Shown: piece by piece, positions 44,390 to 54,324 of the stretch
Numbering within the stretch: position 1 is the first letter of the stretch
Layout of the letters: each line of letters opens with the position of its first letter
Assembly: GCA_001792895.1 (NCBI GenBank)
Contig: MARA01000001.1
Coordinates: 310,001 to 374,000, forward strand
Reading direction: 5' to 3'
Origin: Lentinus brumalis
Lineage: Eukaryota; Basidiomycota; Agaricomycetes; Polyporales; Polyporaceae
Length of the DNA stretch: 64,000 nucleotides
Notes under the pieces: generated by a model
The model's input: only the letters and a program-made list of their open reading frames with translations
Databases searched by the model: none
What the model was told of the DNA's origin: nothing
Program-made: the position numbers and the translations under genes

Positions 44390-45949
44390 CTATTGCTGCG
44401 GCCGACCCAGCAGTGCACCAGCAGTCTGGTCCCGCACGCCCTTCACGAACTGGAACGCGTCCGTGCCTCCAGTGCCCAGTGGTGCACCCTTCCCATCCTG
44501 CTCCGACGCTTGGTGCGCACGGCGTGCAGGAATGACGATGTACAGCGCGACGATCCGGACGTGCTCGTCGCGGAACTCCTTGAGCGCCGTGACCGCACCG
44601 TCGTACGCCTCCCGCAGGGCGACGTTCTCCGTGTGTTGCTCGACGATCCGCCGGAGCGGACGGGGGTTCGCCTGCAGGTGCCGGAGGAACGCACGGTGGT
44701 GCCGGGGCATGTACGACTGCATGCGCGTCAGGAACGGCACCTTCGGCTTCGGCGGAGCAGAGCTGAGCGTCGACGTCGCGGGCCGGACGGATGGGGATGA
44801 CGCGTCGCCCGCGGAGGTGCTCGCACTCGACGGGCCGCCGTGTGCGTGGAAGTTGGTGTGCGAGTACTGGTCGACGCCGAGGAAGATGTCGAGCGCGTGG
44901 ATGAGGGAGCTCTGCCCGGCACTTGGGCCTGAGAGCTCCGTGGGCTGCTCGAGCGTCGGGTCGAGCTCGATCCCGTCGAAGACCCACTTGCGGCCTGCAG
45001 TGTCCGAGTCCGCGCCCTTGAACCATGGCCGAATCTCGTTGTAAAAGATCGAAGGGTCGCAGCCGTCGCGGACGCTGGCGAGCAAGTGCTTCATGTCGCT
45101 GATGACGTCTGCAAGGATGCGGAGGTAGTTCGTGATACGCCGATGTGCGATCTCGTCTCCGACGAAAGCTTCGTCCATTATCGCCCTCATGACGGAGAGC
45201 GCTTCGACACCGCGGAGTTCAATGCGCGCGGAGCAGAGGTAGAACTCCTCTTCGTCCCGCGTACCCGTGAACAGGGTGATACAGCGGAGATTCTGCAGCT
45301 CAGCTTTCGGCTGGAACAGGATGCTGGACGCCGGCGGCGCCTTGAACGCCCAATTATATAGTACGTCGTCCGAATACGTGAGGACGGGCGGCAGCTGCAG
45401 CTGGGCGCACACCTGCAGATGCGGGACGGTGATTGGGGAGGTATGTGTATGTTGCGCGCGCCTGGCGGAGTGGTATGCACGTAGAAGTGCATCACCCAGG
45501 CTAGGACATGATGCGCACGTCGTAGGAGGATCTCGGACGACTTGAGATCGTCAATGGGCAGGATCGGAAGCTGAGAAGGGCAGAGAAGGCCAGGGATTAG
45601 GCTTCACGTTCGCATGGTAATGACAAAGGCAAACGCGATAGCGTCTGGTGCTTACCTCACGGACCGAATTACGCCATCGTTCCGACTTTCCCTGCTCAGC
45701 AGGTGAGAGGTCGGGCTTGTCAGCTAGTTGGAGCTTGCTCTGGATCGCGTCCTCGAGCGCGGCCTCCCATGGCTCCCATGCGGGAGGCAAACGGGTGAGC
45801 GGGGGCTGAGGAGGCATGAATCCAGTGCGAGTGTCGACATCGAAATCATGCGCGGCGAGTGTTGAAGTATCAGGCGTGCCTGCGATTGCGGGCACGAAGG
45901 CATCCGGTCGCTGGAGATTCAGAAAGTGGTTCGGCGGAAGCTGGTCCAT
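44390..45949 (-). CDS. Indoleamine 2,3-dioxygenase (fungal IDO), apparent frameshift
   Basis: Haem enzyme opening the indole ring of tryptophan to N-formylkynurenine (kynurenine/NAD pathway). Exon 1 is 45949-45656; the intron 45655-45571 is phase 0; exon 2 begins at 45570 with LPILPIDDLKSSEILLRRAH. Family blocks: RLPPAWEPWEAALEDA, ITVPHLQVCAQL, LPPVLTYSDDVLYNW, SAGQSSLIHALDIFLGV (haem side), VPFLTRMQSYMPRHHRAFL and the C-terminal GTGGTDAFQFVKGVRDQT. The frame chang between FYVHTTPPGARN and ITVPHLQV, at about 45445-45465, has no intron to explain it; one extra or two fewer bases in the GCGCGCGC stretch would fix it. Both sides are strongly conserved, so I favour a consensus error over decay. 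Acting residues otherwise intact. Total length about 450 aa is normal. Confidence 0.85.
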
Positions 45950-48900
45950 TCTGAAGACGACGGGAGCGGATGCAAGTGAGAGCTCTTGCTCGCGGGTGAG
46001 ACGAAGAGAGACGTCCGTCGTCTAGGGGCTCAGCCCGGATCTTAAGAGTGCGAGAGAAAACGAGATGAACAAGGAGGGGCCAGCGGAGGTCGTGGGTATG
46101 GTCCGAGGTGGGTTCAGGCGGATGGAGAGCCGTTTTGTAAGGAGGGCGAGGCTGGGCGAGAATGCCGATTCCGGAGGATCGGGAGATGGTCGCGATGCTG
46201 ACATTTTCTGCCATCTAGATCCCGGTGGCTGGACGCGGCGGATCATCTCCTAATCAGGTGCGCCCGCCCTCGGGCGCGCATTCTTCCCCACACATTCCCC
46301 GCATCACCAGTTATGCATGGGATGACCTGGACATGAGTGAGTGGGTGAGTGAGTAGTGCCGTAGTGAACTGCATTCGCGCCGGGGTTCCGTGCACATGCG
46401 AAAGTCAAACGTACGACAAACCCTGAGCCGGCACATGGTGACCGGTGAAGAAGGAGGCTTAGAACAAGCTTAGAAAGATTCGAAAGCCCTCCGTGTCAGA
46501 CAGCGCTGGGGGCCGCGTTCCTTCCCGGCGATGAAGCACGGCTGGGTTCGGATAACTTCGGAAGATACGCTGGAGTCATTCGTAACGCAACCTCGGGACC
46601 GAACATAAGGTCGACACAACGCACCTGCTTTGGTACTGTGCTCATCAATGGTTCGTGCCAAGTCGTATACATACTAGTAGTAGTGGTCCGTGTACGGGCT
46701 GCAGACCGTACTTATCCGTCTCGCCAACTCATCGAGGACGGGCTTTTTGCTACTAGTAATATTGTGCCTGTTCAGGTGGAGACGTTGAAGTCAAACTTCG
46801 GCCATACTCATGAACAATAATGGTAGGCAACGGAAGCGTACCGTGCTGATGCCAGTCAAGCTTTAAGCCCCGAGCAAGATGCGACCAGACACCTGTGACA
46901 CTCGGCACGACTATATGCGTGATCGGCGCGCATATCCAGCGAGTGAATGCGCAGTATATGCTAACAGGGCACTCACTCTGGCCCGATGTGTGCAAACGGA
47001 CGCATATGTGGGCACTGCTAGTCGCCGCAGCTTGCGCAGGGGCGGACCGCGAGGATAGAGGGGGATGGAGCGTGTACTGGCAGCGAGATGGTGGTGGTTC
47101 AAAGGGAAGTGCATAGAGTCGAGGTGTTGTCCTATATGTGATGTACTCCCGATTCCCGATCCTAATCTGTGAGGAGGGTTATACTTAGAGGTCGAGAGCA
47201 GTTGACACTAGCTAAGACGGTGTCAAAACCGGAGTTCGAACGCGTCTTGAAGACATGGACGCGCCGCATGTGACCGCATACGTGTCCCAATTCAGTCCGG
47301 CGCTACTCTGTCGATATATGTACGATGACTTGTGGCCTCAAGTTGGTAGTAGGTATTTGGTCTCTGGGATTTGTCTGGGATCTATACCCGCGTACAGATG
47401 CCGGAGAATCGCACCTGCGAAATTCAAGAAGACGAGACAGAAACGGTTACGCAGGTTGGTGGCGTCATGAGGTCGCTTCCAAAGCCTTTGTGGTCTCGAT
47501 AAGGTTCAATTAGTTACTTCCTCTTACGTTGGAGGAGCAATGCCCGGAACCGTGTGGTTAGCGGCGCCGTCAAGAATGGTAGACCGAACCACAGATGGCT
47601 CTCTGAGGCGGTACGAGATGAATTGCACTCACGGGTTTTAGCTAAGCGATGATCCAACCTGACGGTGTCGCAGGCACTTGAAGTGTAAACGACTTCAAAA
47701 CAACTTGTCAACGTGTCGACGCGGCAGAAGCGACTAAAACTACCTTGCCTCCGTCAAGGTCGCTCTGAGCGTATGCGAGCCATATTTATTGAGGAACGAT
47801 CTCGAAACGACCCGTCATCGAGTCAGCAGGAGTCAATCTGAGGCCGATGGGACGACGATCATCCAGGGACGTTCATTGTGACTCGACGACGGACGTACCC
47901 TTACACGAGGGTTCTAGAAGAATGATGGTCAGACGGTGAAACGTCGCATCCATTGGGGAACGGAGCGCAGCTCACCTCATGGCAGCCACAAGTGGCACAG
48001 GCGCGAGCCTGAACAGGCCTGAACCGAATCGCCAGCAGACGATGCGTAATGGGGGACAAAGAACGAGACCTCGAGTTACGGAGACGTGCAAGCATGTCGT
48101 GAAGTTTTCGTCGACGATGACGGCACCGCAGATGGAAGACGGGGCACGGCAGTGCTGCCCATGTTGCAATGCTCGCATGCCGCGGGGAGTCCAGTGTATC
48201 ATACGGTGTTCCTTACATAGCACTGCATGCAGATCGGGAATCCGCGCATGATGGCGGCATCTTCATACATATGTAGCTTCTTGTTCGGTCAAACCGCATC
48301 CTGAATCCTGAAGCGAGGTTGGTAGTTCCTGGAACCTTGTACCGAGTGGCCGCAGCTGGTGCCGCCGGCAACAGAACTGTGGGTGGCAATTTGGACAAGA
48401 ACGTGTACATGGAACACGATATCCACTTCTTGAAGATCGGAGGATGGCCAGGAGAATGGAGTTGGGTCGAGGCAATGCCGAGGAATGATGTGTGTAATCG
48501 CCTCGCGAAGATTGAGCGGAGGAAGCACGGGTCGAACTCTGTCGAACTTCGCACTCCGTCCCGGAGACCATGGAGGAGTAGGAAGCACTGACTCGAGGAA
48601 CTTAATTAATGGTCTTCACAGCGGGATTGGACTTCTGGAATGCGGACGGTTGCCAGCGACAGAGACAAGACAAAAACGCGGGCGACTGAGGCTTTTGTTA
48701 GACAAGACTTAGACATATGCACGCTGTCCCCCAGCTTTTTGTGTGGGCTGGCGGAGTGCGGCATATTGAATTCTCGAAGGCTGAACAAGACAATAGCAGA
48801 CGGGGGTGAGACGGAGCGAGCTCGACGCGTGAGCAGCAGAGACAAAAAGACAAGACTACATCGGCAATCGCCCGTGCCGTATATGGCTTCCGGGTGGCGC

Positions 48901-48990
48901 GCACTCGCCCGAAATCACAATTGGCCACAAGCGCTGCGACTTTGCTCAGGTCCCCATTCCACATACACCAGACCGCACACCATGCTCGAT
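45950..48990. other. Three-kilobase region without recognised gene
   Basis: Only short overlapping frames on both strands. A frame at 48319-48591 (plus, 90 codons) is the most protein-like but has no motif. No repeat structure was noticed. Confidence 0.5.
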
Positions 48991-48992
48991 CC

Positions 48993-48999
48993 TATAAAA
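48993..48999 (+). promoter_or_regulatory. TATA box of MYND gene
   Basis: TATAAAA 83 bp upstream of the ATG at 49082. Confidence 0.5.
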
Positions 49000-49081
49000 A
49001 CAAGCCCAGCAATGGGCCCGAGTCACCACGACTCGCCACAGATTCGTTTCGCCCACCCAGATCACCCTAGTCCTCTTCCAG

Positions 49082-50060
49082 ATGGCTACCGTCTACGCCC
49101 AGCCCGCTGCCGCGAACTACTTCACTGCTCCCCAGCATGCAGCCCCGAAACAACGGGGCTATCGCGTCTGCGACCACTGCGGCTCCATCGAGCAGCCGCA
49201 CCTTGGCAGGTTTAGGCTCTGTGGTGGCTGCGTACGTCTCACTCACTCTCCTCGATCGAATCTGTATCTGACCGCCGGCCTCCATCCCAGATGACTACTC
49301 AGTACTGCGTGAGTCCCGTCGTTCACTTGTGCTCGGGCATCATCCTGACTCGGTCTTTACAGTCACCCGACTGCCAGAAGGCACACTGGCCGGGCCACAA
49401 GGCGATCTGCCAACATACCGCCTCGCAGATCTCGTCTGCGAAGCAGCCCGGGCCCAGCATGATGGACGAGGGGCTCGTCAAGAGCCTCCGCAAGTTCGTC
49501 TCCGCACACGCCTCTCTTCTCGGCTGGGCCGGCTTCCAGGCCCTCCAGCTGAAGCGTCTGCCCTCCAACATCCGTCAAAACGCCCTGCTCATCGAGCTCA
49601 GCTACCGTCCGTCATCACCAGACCCGCTCCGCAGGTGCGTTCCCTCGCCGCGCAAACCTTGTACCCTGCGCACCGCAGCTGACGTCACTCGCTCTCAGAT
49701 TCGTAGTCAAGTCCACACACGTTGTCCCGAGGACGTATGTCACCGATAACGACCCGCTCGTCGGCGCGGACATCCACCGCCGCGAGGACCGCTGCCGCAA
49801 GGCTGGCGGCATCGGCTGCGCTGTGATTCTCATCCAGTGCGGCGACATCAGCCAGGTCATGCCCGTCGAGGTCGACTCGCCGTCACGCATCTCCTGGGAC
49901 ACCCGCGACGACTGGTGCGATGTGCTCCGGCACTTTGCCGACTCGGGCCGCACGGACTTCAAGCCAATATCGACCACGTCGAGGGGGTAAGCACGCTCCT
50001 CCCGTCCCCAAAGAGCTGCATTGCTGACATCCTTGCCCCTGCAGAATCATCTACGGATGA
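49082..50060 (+). CDS. MYND-type zinc finger protein, 247 aa
   Basis: Exons 49082-49231, 49291-49308, 49363-49634, 49699-49986 and 50045-50060 total 744 nt in one frame. The MYND finger is assembled from three exons: CDHCGSIEQPHLGRFRLCGGC, then MTTQYC from an 18-nt exon, then SPDCQKAHWPGHKAIC, giving the C-x2-C / C-x2-C / C-x3-C / H-x3-C pattern. The rest (FVVKSTHVVPRTYVTD; GGIGCAVILIQCGD) resembles the uncharacterised C-terminal region of many basidiomycete MYND proteins, without a SET domain. MYND fingers bind proline-rich peptides, so a scaffold or repressor role is possible but unproven. If the last intron is not spliced the protein ends one codon after SRG at a TAA. Confidence 0.85.
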
Positions 50061-51189
50061 GCTCCCTCCTCTCCCCTCTCCCCGTCTCCCCGCGACTGTT
50101 GCACTGGTGCCGTCGCACGATTCTTGTTGCCGCCTGGTGGACACTCCCCACTTGCCGTTCTTCTTTCCGCACCCGCTCTTGCTCTGCCACCCCACTCCCC
50201 GGTTGCTTTCGTCTCTTCGTTCTCCGGTTGTCTGTCCACAGTTTCTTCGCTTCGTTCCACGCACGCCCTAAGTTATCACCCGCATCTTCGACGACCCGTT
50301 CCTGTATCACCCCGTGTACTACACTGTACATATATCACGACTCGCACTCGCATTAATGACAGCATGTCTTGCATCTACCCGATTTCGTGTGATGCATCTT
50401 CGGGAGTCTAGAGGACAACACGGCTGCCAAGCGAAGTGAGTCTGTACTTATGTTCTACAATATTACCTGCGAGTTTTGTGAGCTATTTCAGGAGATGGTC
50501 AACGGTGGGAGCACTTTCACAAACCGAGGCAGATGGAGACAAGCCAAGACGAGCAGACTGCGATAGACAAAACACGATCACGTGATCCATATCAAGGACG
50601 GATCGGTACGACCTTCGTCTCCGTCGTGGTCGTAGTGTCCGTGCATATCCCCCGCGACATCGCTGCCGTTGTTTGAACTGATTGTAGAGTCGCCAACGGG
50701 TGCCCGCACCCTCTATAGCATTCGTGATGTCCGTGTGATCGTGAGTGTCCTTCGTCCCCTCTGTCTCCTCCTCCCCTTGCAGGCCACTCCCGACTCGGTC
50801 TCCGATCCCAAAAGCTGACTTTGATTGATGACGAGTATGAGCGGCCCATCAGGAAGGGTGGTCCTGAGTTTCATACAACGCGATGAGTGGAAATGGGGAT
50901 GCACACGAAGACGACATACAGTACCATGTCAAACACCATCCAATTATACCACCACAGCGGCTCTGAGTCAATTCCGGCCTTTACTATCGTCTGGTCGATG
51001 GTCTCCACCGCATTTTCGACCCCAACACGAGCATCAATCTGCGCCCTCCGCTCATTCGCGTCGATGCAGTGGCTGTACGTCGCCACCGCAAGCACAGTAC
51101 TTCCTGCCTGCTGAGCGGACGGACGACCTTCAGTGCAATGTCTTTTTCATTCTCGAGATCGTCTTTCGCCTTCGAGGTATCCGAGGAGC
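50061..51189. other. 3' flank of MYND gene; possible unresolved minus-strand exons
   Basis: No confident gene. On the minus strand two protein-like pieces exist, SSSDTSKAKDDLENEKDIAL (51193 leftward) and SHCIDANERRAQIDARVGV with a hydrophobic WYNWMVFDMVLYVVFV end (stop near 50871), in different frames. They may be one small membrane protein gene with a frame break, but I could not join them by splicing. Confidence 0.4.
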
Positions 51190-51626
51190 TCATCGTCCTT
51201 GGCCCCCAATTCGGAGAGTTAGGCGTATTTCACGCTGCCCTTGCCCAGCCTCGCTGAGACACTCCATGAGCGGCATTTCCAGCTTGTAGTGTGCCAGATA
51301 TTTCAGGAGGTAGTCCTGCGTAGACGGCCAGCCGTAGTACATGGGAAGCTCGCCCTCGTGCTCTGGCCCGACGTCTTCTGGATCTAAAGCGTCCAGTGGC
51401 AGATACTTCGCCAGTAGTAAATCCCATCCTTATGTGCAACGTCAGAGCTGTATCTTTAGAGAAGCAAGATACTTATGGGAGACGTACTGTACTGACTGGG
51501 GTGCCATGGCAGTGGGGCGTTTTCAGCAAGTACGAGTGACGTTCGTCGGCGTTGCAGTGAGACCTCCGCGAGTGCAAGCCCTTGAATGGCCGACGGTGGA
51601 TCGCGAATTCGTTTTGCATACAACAT
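51190..51626 (-). CDS. Orphan two-exon protein, 125 aa
   Basis: Not recognised. Exon 1 (51626-51488) begins MLYAKRIRDPPSAIQGLALA; a GTACGT...AAG intron (51487-51429) joins it to exon 2 (51428-51190), which reads RWDLLLAKYLPLDALDPED, PMYYGWPSTQDYLLKYLA and HYKLEMPLMECL to TGA. The junction keeps frame and gives a plausible helical protein with several Trp/Tyr residues. The last 15 residues after EAGQGQ are less convincing, so the C-terminus could differ. It is tail-to-head with the oxygenase gene upstream on the same strand. Confidence 0.5.
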
Positions 51627-51715
51627 GAGCGGCGATGATATATACGGATTCTTCGGACCTTGTATATTGGCGTAGTGATACATTGCTTCAAATGGTGATA
51701 ACGCTACACGATAGA

Positions 51716-53339
51716 TCAATCGTACGCCTTCTCGCGGAAACCTGGGAGGATCTGTGCGGTCCTGTGGTTGACGTCCCGCGGGCGACGTTCTTCGTCCGCT
51801 GCCACTTCTGCTTCGCGAACGTCCATTCTGTCGGCGCCCAGGTCAGTGCATGTACGTGGAGTGTCATGGAGCATCTCGTACCCTCCATTGTCGGGACGGG
51901 GTTGCCAGACTTCTCGAACTCGTTCTGGGTGTAGCCCTCGCGCTGGAGGACGGGAGACTCTGCAACAGTGGCGAGCTTGACGTCATTGTTGGGGCTGCAA
52001 GTAACCATGAATATAAGGAACCAAGTCAATGAAGTCGCGCGCGCAAACCGCGTACCGAGAGAAGTAGAGGATCCCAAGACGGTCGACATGTTCCTGGTCC
52101 TTCGGGGAGCAGCGACGCTGAGAGGGGACGTGATAAGCACAACCGACGATCCGCCAGACAAGGGCACTGTCGTACCGGTGGATAGTGCTCTTGACGTATC
52201 CGCCAGTCAAGAACGACAGCGCGTCGCACGCGTTGACGGTGAGCGTGCCGTCCTGGGGCTTCACCCACTTCCACTCGCCCGTCTTCGGGTTCCTGATCTG
52301 GAGCGCGGCCACGGGCTGGCGGAAGAGCAGGGTCCAGGAGCCGAGGTCCGTGTGTCCTCCGCCCCACAGACCGCCGATCTTCTTGTTCTCCTCGGGCGTG
52401 TACTTTGAGTATTTCATGTAGCGGAAGTGGTCCTACGTATGTGCGCGTCGCACGGGTTACAGGTGTACAAGAATGCTTCCGGAGGGCACAACGTACCTCG
52501 CTCTTACGTTCATACCGATGAATGTTCGTGAAGTAGTCCTCGGGGAGCTCGAGCGCGAGCGCGAGCAAAATGTGGAGAGGGTCGAGGACTTCACTGTGTA
52601 ATGCCTGGGGCAGGTAAGCTAACTTCGTCTGCAGAGAGCACGATGAATCTGTCTCACCTGAGCGAACTCCTTGATCTCGTTAATATGGTCCTGGATGATC
52701 GCAGGGTGATTATGAGTGAAGAACCCGTCGAACTCTGTTCATGACGGTCAGATCTATCGGATATAAAGTAGACCCTACTCACTTGGGATGTTGTAGATCT
52801 CGGTGCGGTCTCTCAAACCGGTTGTGGGATCGAGACTGTACTAGGGATGAACACTAAGCACCACAAGTGACGCTCCAGGAAACTCACATCCGCCGCCCAG
52901 CAGGGACATAACCATTGAAAGCGCCGTTGTCTGTGCAAGATATGAGAGGTATGAGATGGAGCGACTCAAGGGAGACGTACCTAGGCCCTCCGGAACATAT
53001 TTCAGCTTCTCCTCTAGGGGCAGCTCGTAGAATTGCTTGCCAAGCGAGAACTGGCGGTTGACCTGCTCTTGCGGGATATTGAAGTTCTTCACGTAGAAAA
53101 ACCCGTCCTCGCGCACAGCCCTGATGAGCTCCTGGGCGAGCTCCTTCTTGCCCTCCGGCGTCTCGTACTTGCTGAAGTCGAGCGTCACCAAGTCGGCCCA
53201 GTCAAGGTTTTCCTAACGCACAGAAGCGCCGTCGATCAACTTCACGCCTATGGCGACGATCGACAGAAGCGCGACGAACCTTGGTCTCCTGAACAAAGTT
53301 GAACTGGCCGAGCTCTGGGACTGGGACGGGGACGGGCAT
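51716..53339 (-). CDS. 2-oxoglutarate/Fe(II)-dependent oxygenase (IPNS-like), ten exons
   Basis: Ten exons between 53339 and 51716. The N-terminal DIOX_N part has LVTLDFSKYETPEGK, REDGFFYVKNFNIP and QFYELPLEEKLKYV; the catalytic domain has GGGHTDLGSWTLLF (Fe ligands His and Asp), LQIRNPKTGEWKWV, FLTGGYVKSTIHR (second His) and YFSR, ending HRTAQILPGFREKAYD. This is the plant-like DOXC/isopenicillin-N-synthase-like superfamily; substrate unknown. The reading frame requires one extra base at the GGGG run 52104-52107 (restoring VAAPPKDQEHVDRLG) and one at CCC 51775-51777 (joining ARG to DVNHRTAQ); with these the protein is about 372 aa, normal length. Splice sites elsewhere are all GT-AG; intron 1 has a weak GTTCGT donor. 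The two breaks are probably sequence errors. Confidence 0.85.
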
Positions 53340-54324
53340 GATGGATTAACGTCGCGTGTCAATGGGTGGGTACCGGCCGCGGGTATGAATCTGAAGAGCT
53401 CGCGAGCACCTCTTTTCAATCCTCCCACCCGCAATCGCAAAGCCTCGGCCGGTGCTGACTGAAGGGCCTCAAGAACGTCAGGATGGGAAATGGTCACCTC
53501 ATCCGCCGGGGACATGGTGTCAAGCCCCACGAAAGGACAGAAGAGGCCTTGTGACCCTCGTCGTTGGAGAGCGTCTCAACGGAGCAGGAAGATAAGGAGC
53601 CGCGGTTGGTATAGACTGTGGGACAACGGCAGGTCGCAGACTCGCAGCTTCCTAAACCATCCCCATCATGCTGGTTGATGCTGGGTCCAGCATGGATTCC
53701 CGGCACGGCGTGATGTGTCAGAGGCTGGTGTGCGATAAGCCGTCGAAATCCAGAAGAGCAATAGTAGCGAAATATACATACCACCACGGCCTGTGATGAT
53801 GCAAGACCATCAGACGTACGCTATACGAGGCGTGATGGCAGCGGAGAAGAAGGTTCGCACCTAGACGCCCGAGTATGGCACTGTCCATGTTCGGGCGCCT
53901 ACAGAACTTGACCTCCTTTGGCAACGACCAATCCACGACATACGGCGAGCCTGCGTACTGCGGACATTCTTTGCGACGCATTGATCGTCATAAGTATGCG
54001 CCTCAAATGCAAGACGTAGATACCGACCGCAACACTCAAGGCTTTGTGAAAGTTCGAGGTGGTGCTTCTGTATTGTGCCATCTTGCGTGCTACGGCCTGA
54101 CAGACTCCATACAGTAGGACATCACCTACGGCGGCCAGTCCACTTGCCGTAAGGCCTCTATCTCAGGCTGGCCCCCGCATGTCCGATGTCATACTCGCGA
54201 TGCCACTCGAGTGCCTGACGAATGGCGCTGAGTAGGTGGGCTCGTAGCAGCGGTATTTAGTATCCTTCTGCGAGGAACTTTGCCGGCGGGGTTACTTCCC
54301 GGCCCCTAAGTTTCAGTCCTCAAC
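53340..54324. other. Divergent intergenic region, nothing recognised
   Basis: Promoter space between the oxygenase and the MFS transporter. Short frames only. Confidence 0.5.
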
